This document shows, one piece after another, positions 24,284 to 32,242 of a stretch of DNA of 64,000 nucleotides. Positions within the stretch are counted from its first letter, which is position 1; each line of letters begins with the position of its first letter. A model generated the notes under the pieces. It did not search any database and was not told the DNA's origin. It was given only the letters and a program-made list of their open reading frames with translations. The translations under genes were made by a program, and so were the position numbers. Origin of the DNA: Yinghuangia elevatio (GTDB lineage: Bacteria; Actinomycetota; Actinomycetes; Streptomycetales; Streptomycetaceae); contig NZ_JBEZFP010000019.1 in NCBI RefSeq assembly GCF_040649515.1, forward strand, positions 1-64,000, given 5' to 3'.

Positions 24284-24574
24284 TCAGACCGCGATCTCGA
24301 CCTCGGCGACGCCGCCCTTCTCGGCGACGACCGCACGGTCCACGGTCGCGCCGGGGACCAGCGCACGCACGGTCCAGGTGCCCGGGGCCGCGAAGAACCG
24401 GAACTGGCCGCTCGCGGAGGTGGGGACCTCCGCGGTGAAGTCGCCGCCCGCGTCCAGGAGACGCACGTAGCCGTTGATCGGCTGTCCGCCCTTGGTCACG
24501 GAACCCTGGATGATCGTCTCGTTCGCCACGTCTACTCCTGCCAGATCCGGCCCGCCGGCCTTAGCGCCGCACAT
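24284..24574 (-). CDS. DUF1416 protein, sulfurtransferase partner
   Basis: A 96-residue protein with the family start MCGAKAGGPDLAGV, including a Cys at position 2. A transthyretin/carboxypeptidase-regulatory-like beta-sandwich follows (GYVRLLDAGGDFTAEVPTSA, FRFFAAPGTWTVRALVPG). DUF1416 genes are almost always next to a thiosulfate sulfurtransferase in actinobacteria; here the gap is 33 bp. AAGGAG lies 8 bases before the ATG. A role as sulfur acceptor or partner of the rhodanese is likely from context but not demonstrated. Confidence 0.9.
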   Translation of the reverse strand: MCGAKAGGPDLAGVDVANETIIQGSVTKGGQPINGYVRLLDAGGDFTAEVPTSASGQFRFFAAPGTWTVRALVPGATVDRAVVAEKGGVAEVEIAV

Positions 24575-24607
24575 GTCGTAACTCCTTGCCTTATATGCGC
24601 TGAGCGC

Positions 24608-25447
24608 TTACTTGCCGGAACCGAGCTCGATCGGCACGCCGACGAGCGCGCCGTACTCGGTCCAGGAACCGTCGTAGTTGCGGACGTTGGCCTGGTCGAG
24701 CAGCTCGTGCAGCACGAACCAGGTGTGCGCCGAGCGCTCGCCGATGCGGCAGTACGCGATGGTGTCCTTGGACAGGTCGACACCCTCGCCCTCGTAGAGG
24801 GCCTTGAGCTCCTCGTCGGACTTGAAGGTGCCGTCGTCGTTGGCGGCCTTCGACCACGGGATGTTCTTCGCGGTCGGGACGTGGCCGGCCTTCTGCGACT
24901 GCTCCTGCGGCAGGTGCGCGGGGGCGAGCAGCTTGCCGGAGAACTCGTCGGGCGAGCGCACGTCGACCAGGTTGGTGGTGCCGATCGCCGCGAGGACGTC
25001 GTCGCGCCAGGCGCGGATCGACTTGTCCTGCTCCTGGGCGACGTAGGTGGTCGCCGGGCGCTCGACGACCTCGACGACCAGCTCGCGGGAGTCGAGCTCC
25101 CACTTCTTGCGGCCGCCGTCGAGGAGCTTGACGTCGCCGTGGCCGTAGAGCTTGAAGTACCAGTAGGCGTAGGACGCGAACCAGTTGTTGTTGCCGCCGT
25201 AGAGGACCACGGTGTCGTCGTTGGCGATGCCCTTGGCGGACAGGAGCGCGCCGAACGCCTCCTGGTCCACGAAGTCGCGCTTGACCGGGTCCTGGAGGTC
25301 CTTGCGCCAGTCGATGCGGACCGCGCCGCGGATGTGGTTCTTCTCGTACGCGGCGGTGTCCTCGTCGACCTCGACCAGGACGACCTTCGGGTTGTCGAGG
25401 TTGGCCTCGACCCAGGCGGCGTCTACCAGGACGTCGGAACGGCTCAT
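24608..25447 (-). CDS. sseA: Thiosulfate/mercaptopyruvate sulfurtransferase
   Basis: A tandem-rhodanese enzyme of 279 residues that transfers sulfane sulfur from thiosulfate (or mercaptopyruvate) to an acceptor. The inactive N-terminal rhodanese domain (about 1-140) includes HIRGAVRIDWRKDLQDP. The C-terminal one (about 155-279) has NLVDVRSPDEFSG and the active-site loop YCRIGERSAHTWF with the catalytic Cys. Orthologues are named cysA or sseA. The operon sseA-DUF1416 is preceded by a long leader encoding a cysteine-rich peptide, so expression probably answers to cysteine supply. Confidence 0.93.
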   Translation of the reverse strand: MSRSDVLVDAAWVEANLDNPKVVLVEVDEDTAAYEKNHIRGAVRIDWRKDLQDPVKRDFVDQEAFGALLSAKGIANDDTVVLYGGNNNWFASYAYWYFKLYGHGDVKLLDGGRKKWELDSRELVVEVVERPATTYVAQEQDKSIRAWRDDVLAAIGTTNLVDVRSPDEFSGKLLAPAHLPQEQSQKAGHVPTAKNIPWSKAANDDGTFKSDEELKALYEGEGVDLSKDTIAYCRIGERSAHTWFVLHELLDQANVRNYDGSWTEYGALVGVPIELGSGK

Positions 25448-25815
25448 GGGGTGTCTACCTCCGGTGTGTGGGCACGCCGCACGGAGGCGGCAGGCCACGA
25501 GACTGGGCACTGCACGGGCAGAAAAAGTCGGGGGATGCGCTTCGTCGACGCGCGGCGGCGGCCTTCACCGTCCGGCTCCGGGACCCGCCACCCGCGCGGG
25601 TCGGGGGTCCTGGTCCGGTGGCGCGGTCGGCCGCTCCGGTGCTCTCCGGGGCTTGCCGCGGCTCCGCGGGTGCGCCGCCGTCTCCTCGGTCGGGCATGCG
25701 GATGCATGGCTCGCGAGTCGCGGGCGGGCTTTGCGGGCCGCCGGTCACATGGTCGCGGTCGTACGCGGAAACTCGTCGAGTCCGCCGGTCGCCGACCTGT
25801 GTGCCCGGGTGCGCG
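25448..25815 (-). other. sseA 5' leader, attenuator region
   Basis: A 368-bp GC-rich stretch between the leader peptide stop and the sseA start with no supported gene. It contains several possible stem-loops, for example around 25665-25745. Which pairings act as antiterminator and terminator cannot be decided by eye. Confidence 0.5.
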
Positions 25816-25896
25816 TCAGCGCAGGCAACACAGGCAGGTTGCGGTGCGGCACAGGTCCACTGCGCGCCGCTTGGTGAGGTCTGCCTGTCGCTTCAC
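25816..25896 (-). CDS. Cysteine-rich leader peptide of sseA operon
   Basis: A 26-codon reading frame starting at GTG (25894-25896) and ending with DLCRTATCLCCLR. The opening KRQADLTKRRAVDLCR is the pattern I recall for the streptomycete putative leader peptides found before sulfur-assimilation genes. The final six residues include three cysteines (CLCCLR), so ribosomes should stall there when Cys-tRNA is short and alter downstream RNA folding, as shown for mycobacterial Cys-rich uORFs. The promoter places transcription start at or next to the GTG, so the peptide is leaderless. Confidence 0.82.
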   Translation of the reverse strand: MKRQADLTKRRAVDLCRTATCLCCLR

Positions 25897-25903
25897 GTTC
25901 CCG

Positions 25904-25933
25904 ATCGTAGGGACGTATGACCGGCAATGTCAT
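25904..25933 (-). promoter_or_regulatory. Promoter of the sseA leader
   Basis: Minus-strand ATGACA (25928-25933) and TACGAT (25904-25909) are 18 bp apart. The expected start site is at about 25896, the G of the leader GTG. The -35 is directly after the anti-sigma stop. Confidence 0.7.
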
Positions 25934-25940
25934 GCCCGTG

Positions 25941-27425
25941 TCATATATCGAGACGCAAATGCCCGGATGGTGAGATGCGACGTCGGGCCACGGGGGTCTT
26001 TGTCATGGTTTCCTGCGGTCTGACGCTCAACAAAGTCTCGTCCTTGCCGACGACCGTGATCCGGAAGCTCACGATCTCGTCGGGCGGGATGCTCGTCGCG
26101 CCGGGCACGGTCAGCGTGCCTCCCGGGCCGCCGTAGCCACCCTCCGGCACCACCCACGACGACGCGGTCTCCTGGCGCCCACGGGTGCCGTAGACGTCGA
26201 GCTGGCACCGGGTTCCCGCGGGGACGCCGGACAACATGAGGTCGATGCCGGTGCCGTACGTCGCCGGGCGGTAGTCCAGCGTCATCGCGGCCCCCGACGC
26301 CGCATCGGAGGCCTTGACCGTGCGCTGGTCGGCCGGCGGCCGGGAAGGCCCGGGCGGTGTCGTCGGGACGGGCGAGGGCGGTATGGCACTGGCCGTTCCG
26401 GCGGCGGTCGGCGAGCCGCCGTCCTCGGCCCCGAGCGCCCAGCCGAGCGTGCCGGTCAGGATCGCCAGCGCGGCCGCGGCGGCGAGCAGGACGTGGCGCG
26501 TGCGCTTCTCCCGGTGCACGCGTTCCGCGGCCGTGGTGAAGACGCGCGCGGGCGGCAGCTCGTCGGCGGCCCCGCTCGCCTCCGCCTCGGCCGGGGTGAG
26601 ACGGGCCAGGAAGCCTGGCAGTACGGCGAGTTCCTCGTACACGGCGCGGCACTCGGGACAGACGGCGACATGCGCGCGGACCCACTGCGCCTCGCTGTCG
26701 CTGAGCGCGCCGAGGACGTACGCGCCGAGGTCGAGGCGCAGGGCGGCGCAGATCTGCTTCGCGGGGTCGTCGGTGTCCGCGCTGTCGGTGTCCGCGCGGT
26801 CGGCATCCATGCTGTCGGCGTCGGTACGTCCAGGGCGCGAACTGCCGGAGTGCGAGCTGCCGGAGTGCGAGCTGCCGGAGTCCGCACTGTGGGACGCGAG
26901 TTCGTCTGCCGAGACGGCGGAGGCCTTGGCGAGCACGGGGGCAACCGCGGGCGCCGCGGGTGGCTTGGGGCGTAGCCACGGGTTGTCGGGGCGCTCGGCC
27001 TCGCCGGGCTTCTCGGTCGCTTCGGTCGCTTCGGTCGGCGGCGCCGCCTTGGCCGGTTCACGCGTGCCTGGCTCTCCGTCGTCCGTGGCTGCGGGCACCG
27101 GGGGCGCGTGGGCGGGGCGGGGTGGGACCGGCGGGGTGGTCGGACGCGGCGGCACGGCAGGGCGTTCGGGGACGGCGCCGGACGTACGGTCGGCGTCGGC
27201 CTCGGCGCGACCGGCGGCGCCGGCACCTTCGGACGCCCCCTCGTCCGGAGCCTCAGGCAGCAACGGGGCGGGGAACGCGGGCGGTTCGGCGTCCGCGTCC
27301 GACAAGGCGGGCGCGGGCCTGCGCCGGTCGGGCCTGGCCGTTGCCGGGCGAGGTACGTCGGGCACGCCGCGCTCGTCGGGCCCGCCGCGCTCCTCGGGCA
27401 TACCGGGCTCGTCGACACCCCTCAC
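25941..27425 (-). CDS. Zinc-finger anti-sigma factor, membrane-anchored
   Basis: A 494-residue anti-sigma factor for the ECF sigma encoded just upstream. It has a Pro/Ala-rich disordered part (1-215) and a ZAS domain with H252-x3-C256-x2-C259 (HVAVCPEC). One transmembrane helix (about 313-335, LLAAAAALAILTGTLGWALG) leads to an extracellular domain (about 350-494) with LDYRPATYGTGIDLMLSGV. The GTG start overlaps the sigma stop (GTGA). The intracellular linker is far longer than usual and contains SGSSH repeats. The outer domain probably senses the signal; the signal is unknown. Confidence 0.9.
   Translation of the reverse strand: MRGVDEPGMPEERGGPDERGVPDVPRPATARPDRRRPAPALSDADAEPPAFPAPLLPEAPDEGASEGAGAAGRAEADADRTSGAVPERPAVPPRPTTPPVPPRPAHAPPVPAATDDGEPGTREPAKAAPPTEATEATEKPGEAERPDNPWLRPKPPAAPAVAPVLAKASAVSADELASHSADSGSSHSGSSHSGSSRPGRTDADSMDADRADTDSADTDDPAKQICAALRLDLGAYVLGALSDSEAQWVRAHVAVCPECRAVYEELAVLPGFLARLTPAEAEASGAADELPPARVFTTAAERVHREKRTRHVLLAAAAALAILTGTLGWALGAEDGGSPTAAGTASAIPPSPVPTTPPGPSRPPADQRTVKASDAASGAAMTLDYRPATYGTGIDLMLSGVPAGTRCQLDVYGTRGRQETASSWVVPEGGYGGPGGTLTVPGATSIPPDEIVSFRITVVGKDETLLSVRPQETMTKTPVARRRISPSGHLRLDI
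26842..26881. repeat. 15-bp tandem repeat in anti-sigma gene
   Basis: Two full copies and one partial copy of CTGCCGGAGTGCGAG, encoding SGSSH-type pentapeptides in the disordered part of the anti-sigma factor. Being a multiple of three, copy-number changes stay in frame. Confidence 0.85.
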
Positions 27426-28159
27426 GGCACCAACCCCCGTTCCTCCAAGGCGACGCGCAGTGCGCGCAGTGCGTAGTACGTCCGCGATTTGACGGTGCCT
27501 TCCGGCACCCCGAGCACTTTGGCGGCCTCGGCGACCGACCTGCCTCGGTAGTACGTCTCCAGTAACACCGCCCTGTGCTCCGGAGTGAGCGCCCCCAGTG
27601 CCTCGGCCACTTCCCACGACAGCAAGGCCCTGTCGAACTCGTCCTCGGCGCGCTCGTCGGCAACCGACAGCAGCGGAGCGTCGCCGGTTTCCGGCGGCCG
27701 CGCGCGTCGCGCCCGGCTGCCGTCTATGACGAGGTTGCGGGCGACCGTGCACAGCCATCCGCGGATGGGCCCGCGCGCGGGATCCAGCGCCTCCGGATGC
27801 CGCCAGGCACGCAGCAACGTCTCCTGCACGACGTCTTCGGCCCACAGGCGGTCGCCGTCGGTGAGCCGAAGCGTGTAACCGAGCAGCGGCCCGGCGTGTT
27901 CCAGGTAGAGCGCGCGGATGACCGCTTCGTCCGCCGTGGGCAGGGGAGCTGACGTCGTGTCAGGGGTTCGCTCCGGGACGGAAGGGGCCACTATCGGAGC
28001 AAGCCCGCGCGCGGCGGCCGACACCCCGTCACCGGCGGAAGACACGTCCGCCGGCCGGGCGACGACATCGCTTTTGCCGGTCACATCCCCTTCACGCGCG
28101 GGGGAATGCGCCGGTTCATCGCTTCCCCCCGCCCCGCCCCGGCGGCGTTTCCACGGCAT
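27422..28159 (-). CDS. ECF RNA polymerase sigma factor
   Basis: A 245-residue ECF sigma factor. Sigma2 (about 78-145) reads IRALYLEHAGPLLGYTLRLT and WAEDVVQETLLRAWRHP; sigma4 (about 175-240) reads LTPEHRAVLLETYYRGRSVA and GVPEGTVKSRTYYALRALR. The first 75 residues are a non-conserved extension; a GTG about 25 codons in is an alternative start. Its stop overlaps the anti-sigma start by 4 bp. Pairing with a ZAS-domain, membrane-bound anti-sigma factor suggests it answers an envelope signal. Confidence 0.92.
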   Translation of the reverse strand: MPWKRRRGGAGGSDEPAHSPAREGDVTGKSDVVARPADVSSAGDGVSAAARGLAPIVAPSVPERTPDTTSAPLPTADEAVIRALYLEHAGPLLGYTLRLTDGDRLWAEDVVQETLLRAWRHPEALDPARGPIRGWLCTVARNLVIDGSRARRARPPETGDAPLLSVADERAEDEFDRALLSWEVAEALGALTPEHRAVLLETYYRGRSVAEAAKVLGVPEGTVKSRTYYALRALRVALEERGLVP

Positions 28160-28344
28160 GCGACGAATCCTGCCGTGATCTTTGCCGCACCACCAGAGGG
28201 AAGCCCCGCAGAGCGGCCGCCGATCTGATCAAGGCGGAGTGCTGCGGGGAGCCTTGCGTATGCCGCGCATCAGCCCGGCTTCGCGCCACAGGCCCCACAG
28301 ACCAGAGCCACAGCCGGCACCACGCCTCAGCCCAGCGCCGCGCG

Positions 28345-29931
28345 TCAGCCCAGCGCCGCCCGGCCTAGGAGGTAGACGGCGGGCGCGGCCAGCGCAAGCG
28401 GCAGGGCGACTCCCGCGGTGAAGTGCACGAACTTCGACGGGTGGTCGTACCCCGCGGTGCGGCGGCCCAGCAGGCCCATCACACCCGCTCCCACCCCAAG
28501 GGCCACGGCGGTGCCCCCGACGTTCAGGACCGACCCGGCGACCAGGCCGGCGACCGCCGCGGCGGCGAGGCCGAGGGCGGCGCCCAGCGGGCCGGGGAGC
28601 GGCATCGCGGCGGGAAGCACGGCTACGGCGACGGCGGCGGCGCCGACCACGACGAGCGCGCCGTCCCGTACGTCCGGGCTCTCCACCCGGGCGGCCAGCA
28701 CGAACAGCACGTCCAGGACCGTCAGAAGCGCGGCGGACGCGGTGACCGTGAGAGCGGGCAGCAACTCCGGGCGGCCGTCCCGGCGCGCGAGTTGCTGGAG
28801 CAGTACGACGCCGAGCACGGCGGCCAGAATGCCCGGCAGTATGCCGAGCGCGTCGTCGCCGGCCTTCAACACAGCCACGTCCGCCGCGAAGCCGGCGAGG
28901 ATTGCGAGCGCGATGCCCTGACGCGCCGGCCACATGCCGTGCAGTCGGAACCAACCTGCGGCCGTGACGACTTGCAGGACGGCGACACTTACGACAATGG
29001 CGGGTCCGCCGACGAGCGCGCCGACGACGAGAGCGCCCGCCAAGCCCGAGGTGAGTAGCGCGGGGAGCAGTCCAGGGGGATGCCAGATCGGCACGCGGCG
29101 GGCCGCGCGCTCGGCCGCCTGCCGCCCGGGGGCGGGTACCTCCGCGTAGTCGTCCCGCTTGCCCCGCCTGCCCCGCCCGCCCGTCTCACTCCGCTCGTCC
29201 CGAGCGTCGAACGGCGCAGGGGCGTCCAGGACATCCGAATCACCGAAGCCCGCACGCGCGTCGAACTCGGCACCGACTTCGACCATGACGCCGCCGTCGT
29301 ATCCGTCCGCGCCGTCGAACTCGGCGTCCCTGTCGAACTCGGCGGCCTCGTCGAACGTGTCAAACCCTTCAAGCCGCCGGTTGCCCCCGGCCTGCTCCTC
29401 GTAGGGCGCATAGTCGACGGGCGCGGGGTGGCCGTACGCCGACTCCTCCCCGCCACCGGGCGCGTAGGGCACGTACAACTCCGCGGCGAACGCCTCGCCG
29501 GCGTACGGCTCCCCCGCATACGGCTCCGCTGCCGCCTCGTACTGCTGCTGCTCATAGGCCGGGGCATATTGCTGCGGGAAACCGCCGCTGTCGTACTGCC
29601 GCGTGTCGTATTGCTGCGTGTCGTATTGCTGCGAGTCGGGGCGGGCGTCCGGCAGCGTCGGCACCTGCTGCGGATGTCCCTCGTAGCCATAGCCCGCCGC
29701 CGCGTAGCCGTCGCCGGATCCACCGCCCGAATAGCCGTCGAGGTAAGCGTCGGCCGCATATCCGCCCTCGGCAGCGCCGCCGACGTAGCCCTCCGCATAG
29801 CCGTCCGCCGCCACGTAGCCGTCGACCGCCGCGTGGCCGTCCGCGTACTGCCCGGGATGCGCCCCGTCCGCCCAGCCGTCGAATTCCTGCCGTGCGTGCT
29901 GCCCGTGCTGCCCCTGGGGCGTCCCGCTCAT
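28345..29931 (-). CDS. Large membrane protein with Tyr/Gly-rich N-terminus
   Basis: A 528-residue protein of unrecognised family. Residues 1-300 are low complexity, rich in Tyr, Gly, Gln, Asp and Ala, with repeats such as QQYDTQQYDTRQYD and EPYAGEPYAGE; this part is probably cytosolic and disordered. Residues 310-528 hold about eight hydrophobic helices (for example ALLTSGLAGALVVGALVGG). The stop-start overlap with the ThiS/MoaD-like gene upstream (4 bp) indicates coupling. I recall a similar position near glnR in other Streptomyces. Function is unknown. Confidence 0.82.
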   Translation of the reverse strand: MSGTPQGQHGQHARQEFDGWADGAHPGQYADGHAAVDGYVAADGYAEGYVGGAAEGGYAADAYLDGYSGGGSGDGYAAAGYGYEGHPQQVPTLPDARPDSQQYDTQQYDTRQYDSGGFPQQYAPAYEQQQYEAAAEPYAGEPYAGEAFAAELYVPYAPGGGEESAYGHPAPVDYAPYEEQAGGNRRLEGFDTFDEAAEFDRDAEFDGADGYDGGVMVEVGAEFDARAGFGDSDVLDAPAPFDARDERSETGGRGRRGKRDDYAEVPAPGRQAAERAARRVPIWHPPGLLPALLTSGLAGALVVGALVGGPAIVVSVAVLQVVTAAGWFRLHGMWPARQGIALAILAGFAADVAVLKAGDDALGILPGILAAVLGVVLLQQLARRDGRPELLPALTVTASAALLTVLDVLFVLAARVESPDVRDGALVVVGAAAVAVAVLPAAMPLPGPLGAALGLAAAAVAGLVAGSVLNVGGTAVALGVGAGVMGLLGRRTAGYDHPSKFVHFTAGVALPLALAAPAVYLLGRAALG

Positions 29932-30188
29932 CCGCCGGCGAAGGGCGGCAGGACCTCGACGGTTCCGCCCTCGGTCAGGAGCACCGAGCCGTGGTCGCGC
30001 TTGCCGACCGGGTTGCCGTCCACGACGAACGAGCAGTTCCCGACCACCGGGACGAAGCGCGGCGAACCCGCGTGGCGCTCGCGTGCCGCGCGCAGCGCGT
30101 CGGCGAGCGTGTCCGCGTCGTACACCTCCTCGGCTGTGCCCGCGGCCTCCTTGGCCGCGGCCCAGTACCGCATCGTGCCGACCGCCAT
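29928..30188 (-). CDS. ThiS/MoaD-like ubiquitin-fold sulfur carrier
   Basis: An 86-residue beta-grasp protein ending in the Gly-Gly tail (VEVLPPFAGG) that is adenylated and thiocarboxylated in ThiS, MoaD and CysO. The core MRYWAAAKEAAGTAEEVYDA and FVVDGNPVGKRDHGSVLLTEG resembles MoaD. No moaE or thiF-like gene is nearby, so the pathway (molybdopterin, thiamin or cysteine) is open. GGAAG precedes the ATG by 9 bases; a GTG three codons upstream is possible. It overlaps the membrane protein gene by 4 bp. Confidence 0.88.
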   Translation of the reverse strand: MAVGTMRYWAAAKEAAGTAEEVYDADTLADALRAARERHAGSPRFVPVVGNCSFVVDGNPVGKRDHGSVLLTEGGTVEVLPPFAGG

Positions 30189-30291
30189 CGCGCCCACTTC
30201 CGTTCACAACTCTCCCGCGCCGCGTAGGCCGCGGCGGACACCAGAGTGCCCCATCATCGCGCCCGCGCACGCCTCGTCCGCACGCCGCCGC

Positions 30292-31104
30292 CTATCCGGG
30301 GATCCGCCCGTTCACCCACGCGCCGATGCGTTTGACCAGTTCGGGGCCCACGGCGTTCTCCGCATGGCCGAGTCCGGGCTCGATCCACAATTCCCTCGGT
30401 TCACGCGCCGCGGCGTACAGCTGTTCGGCGTGGTCCACCGGAAAGTACGCGTCGCGGTCGCCGTGCACGATCAGGAGCGGCACCGGCGACAGGCGCCCGG
30501 CCAGGTCTTTGGGAGCCTGCGGGATCGGATTCCAGCGTCGCGGCGAGACGCGCGTCTTGAGGACCGTTCGGGTGACGAGTCGTCCGACCGGGTGATTGAT
30601 GGCCAAATGAATCCGGCGCATTGGCGGCGTACCCCGGTAGTACCAGCGCGAGGGGGCGCTCACCGCGACGACCGCGTCCACTCCCCCGTGCAGCGCGGCG
30701 TGCCGCACCACGACCGAGCCGCCCATCGAGAAGCCGACCGTGGCCACCCTCCGATAGCCCATTTGGCGGGCCCAGGCGACCGCCGCGTCCAAGTCGAGAA
30801 CCTCGCGGTCCCCCATGGTCGCGTGACCGCCGGAGGCCCCGTGGCCGCGGAAGTCGAAGCCGATGACGCCGCCGTACGCCCGCAGCACGTCCATCACCGC
30901 CGCGACGCGCGGCCTGCGCCACGATCCGGTGAATCCGTGCGCCACCACAAAGGCCAGGTCCCGGGCGCTGTCCGGATGGTGGACGGCGCTGATGCGTACG
31001 CCATCGGCGCTGATCAGCACATCGTGACGAACCGAGTGCGCATGCGTGGCGGTATTCGTCCGCGATACGGGACGATCGCCGTCTCCATCGGAAAGCGGTG
31101 CCAT
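30292..31104 (-). CDS. Alpha/beta hydrolase
   Basis: A 270-residue serine hydrolase. VVAHGFTGSWRRPRV is the oxyanion segment, TVGFSMGGSVVVRHA is the nucleophile elbow (GFSMG), LLIVHGDRDAYFP holds the likely acid and LGHAENAV the catalytic His. The substrate is unknown; esterase or acyl-hydrolase activity is usual. A CAGGAT -10-like hexamer (31112-31117) ends 7 bases before the ATG, suggesting a leaderless transcript. It is divergent from glnR and, as I recall, holds the same place in S. coelicolor. Confidence 0.9.
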   Translation of the reverse strand: MAPLSDGDGDRPVSRTNTATHAHSVRHDVLISADGVRISAVHHPDSARDLAFVVAHGFTGSWRRPRVAAVMDVLRAYGGVIGFDFRGHGASGGHATMGDREVLDLDAAVAWARQMGYRRVATVGFSMGGSVVVRHAALHGGVDAVVAVSAPSRWYYRGTPPMRRIHLAINHPVGRLVTRTVLKTRVSPRRWNPIPQAPKDLAGRLSPVPLLIVHGDRDAYFPVDHAEQLYAAAREPRELWIEPGLGHAENAVGPELVKRIGAWVNGRIPG

Positions 31105-31116
31105 GTCGGCTATCCT

Positions 31117-31128
31117 GACTCGCGAGTC
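31117..31128. promoter_or_regulatory. GACTCGCGAGTC palindrome, hydrolase/glnR interval
   Basis: A perfect 12-bp palindrome that touches the hydrolase -10 region and lies about 57 bases before the first glnR-leader frame. A dimeric repressor site is possible; no binding protein can be named. Confidence 0.4.
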
Positions 31129-31184
31129 CACTGGGGTGGAAACGGCCGGGTTGATTTCCGGCCGGGCTGGAAGGTGACGACCTG

Positions 31185-31277
31185 ATGTCTCCGGACCGGC
31201 TGACACCACCCCCGACGACTCGTGAAGAGGATCCGGGCGACGACGCCCCGGGTCCTTTCGTGTTTTCGTGGAGGTGA
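31185..31277 (+). CDS. 30-residue upstream frame in glnR leader
   Basis: A small frame, MSPDRLTPPPTT... ending GPFVFSWR, with GGAAGG 10 bases before its ATG. It is in the glnR transcript leader and its codons run through the hairpin at 31228-31256, so translation would open that hairpin. Third positions are GC-rich. Whether it is translated is not known. Confidence 0.45.
   Translation: MSPDRLTPPPTTREEDPGDDAPGPFVFSWR
31228..31256 (+). terminator. Terminator/attenuator-like hairpin in glnR leader
   Basis: AGGATCCGGG and CCCGGGTCCT pair with one wobble position, with an inner GGGCG/CGCCC stem and an ACGA loop. It is followed by TTTCGTGTTTTCG. It looks like an intrinsic terminator placed inside a small upstream frame. 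Confidence 0.5.
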
Positions 31278-31279
31278 GA

Positions 31280-31384
31280 ATGCGGCGCACGCCAGGACCC
31301 ACAACGTCCTTGCCGCGCCCGCACACCCGCCACCGAACAGGTGCGGACCCGATCGTCCGCACCGGGCGAGGGGAGCCCAGTTGA
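31280..31384 (+). CDS. 34-residue frame overlapping glnR start
   Basis: A small frame starting MRRTPGPTTSLPRPH with GGAGG (31270-31274) 5 bases upstream. Its stop TGA (31382-31384) overlaps the glnR TTG start (TTGA), an arrangement typical of translational coupling. The peptide is basic, without a recognisable domain. Real translation is uncertain. Confidence 0.4.
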   Translation: MRRTPGPTTSLPRPHTRHRTGADPIVRTGRGEPS

Positions 31385-32142
31385 GTGCCCTGCTGCTGCT
31401 CACGAACGCGCTCCAGCCGTCGGCCGAAGTGCTTCCCGCGCTCGGCCTTCTGCTGCACCAGGTCCGCGTGGCCCCGGCGGAGGCGTCCGCGCTCGTCGAC
31501 GCGCCACCCGCGGACGTCATCCTGGTCGACGGCCGCCGGGACCTCCCACAGGTGCGGAGCCTGTGCCGGGTCCTGCGCACGACCGGGGTCGGCTGTCCGC
31601 TGATCCTGGTCACCACCGAAGGTGGCCTGGCCGCGCTGACCGCCGACTGGGGCGTGGACGACGTGCTGCTGGACACCGCGGGTCCCGCCGAGGTCGAGGC
31701 GCGCCTCAGGCTCGCCATAGGGCGCCTGCAGGCCGCCCAGGGCGCGGAGGACGAGCCGACCGAGATCCGCAACGGCGACCTGACCATCGACGAGGCGACG
31801 TACAGCGCGAAGCTGCGCGGCCGGGTGCTCGACCTCACCTTCAAGGAGTTCGAGCTCCTGAAGTACCTCGCCCAGCACCCGGGCCGCGTCTTCACGCGCG
31901 CCCAACTGCTGCAGGAGGTGTGGGGGTACGACTACTTCGGCGGCACCCGCACCGTCGACGTCCACGTACGCCGCCTGCGCGCCAAACTCGGGCCCGAGCA
32001 CGAGTCGCTGATCGGCACGGTGCGCAACGTCGGCTACCGCTTCGTGGTGCCCGACCGGGGCGCCGAGGCGGAGGCGCGCAGCCAAAGTGCGTCGGCAGGG
32101 GCCGTTTCGGTGGCAGACGTGGTCCCGGAGCAGGCATCCTGA
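31381..32142 (+). CDS. glnR: Global nitrogen regulator GlnR
   Basis: An OmpR-like orphan regulator controlling glnA, glnII, amtB-glnK, nirB and other nitrogen genes in Streptomyces. The 253-residue sequence, SALLLLTNALQPSAEVLPAL and ILVDGRRDLPQVRSLC at the receiver end, then LDLTFKEFELLKYLAQHPG and RTVDVHVRRLRAKLGPEHES in the winged helix, is nearly identical to S. coelicolor GlnR as I remember it. The receiver lacks a normal phosphorylation pocket, as known for GlnR. The start is a TTG with GAGGGGAG upstream, overlapping the stop of a small frame. PhoP is known to repress glnR, which ties it to the phosphate genes here. Confidence 0.96.
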   Translation: MSALLLLTNALQPSAEVLPALGLLLHQVRVAPAEASALVDAPPADVILVDGRRDLPQVRSLCRVLRTTGVGCPLILVTTEGGLAALTADWGVDDVLLDTAGPAEVEARLRLAIGRLQAAQGAEDEPTEIRNGDLTIDEATYSAKLRGRVLDLTFKEFELLKYLAQHPGRVFTRAQLLQEVWGYDYFGGTRTVDVHVRRLRAKLGPEHESLIGTVRNVGYRFVVPDRGAEAEARSQSASAGAVSVADVVPEQAS

Positions 32143-32242
32143 AGGCCGTTCCGACCGGATTCGAGCGGATCCGGTCACGCATTCCACTACGAGCGGGGAC
32201 ACTGCGGATATGAGTGACGGGCGTCGTCCCTACAATGGTGGC

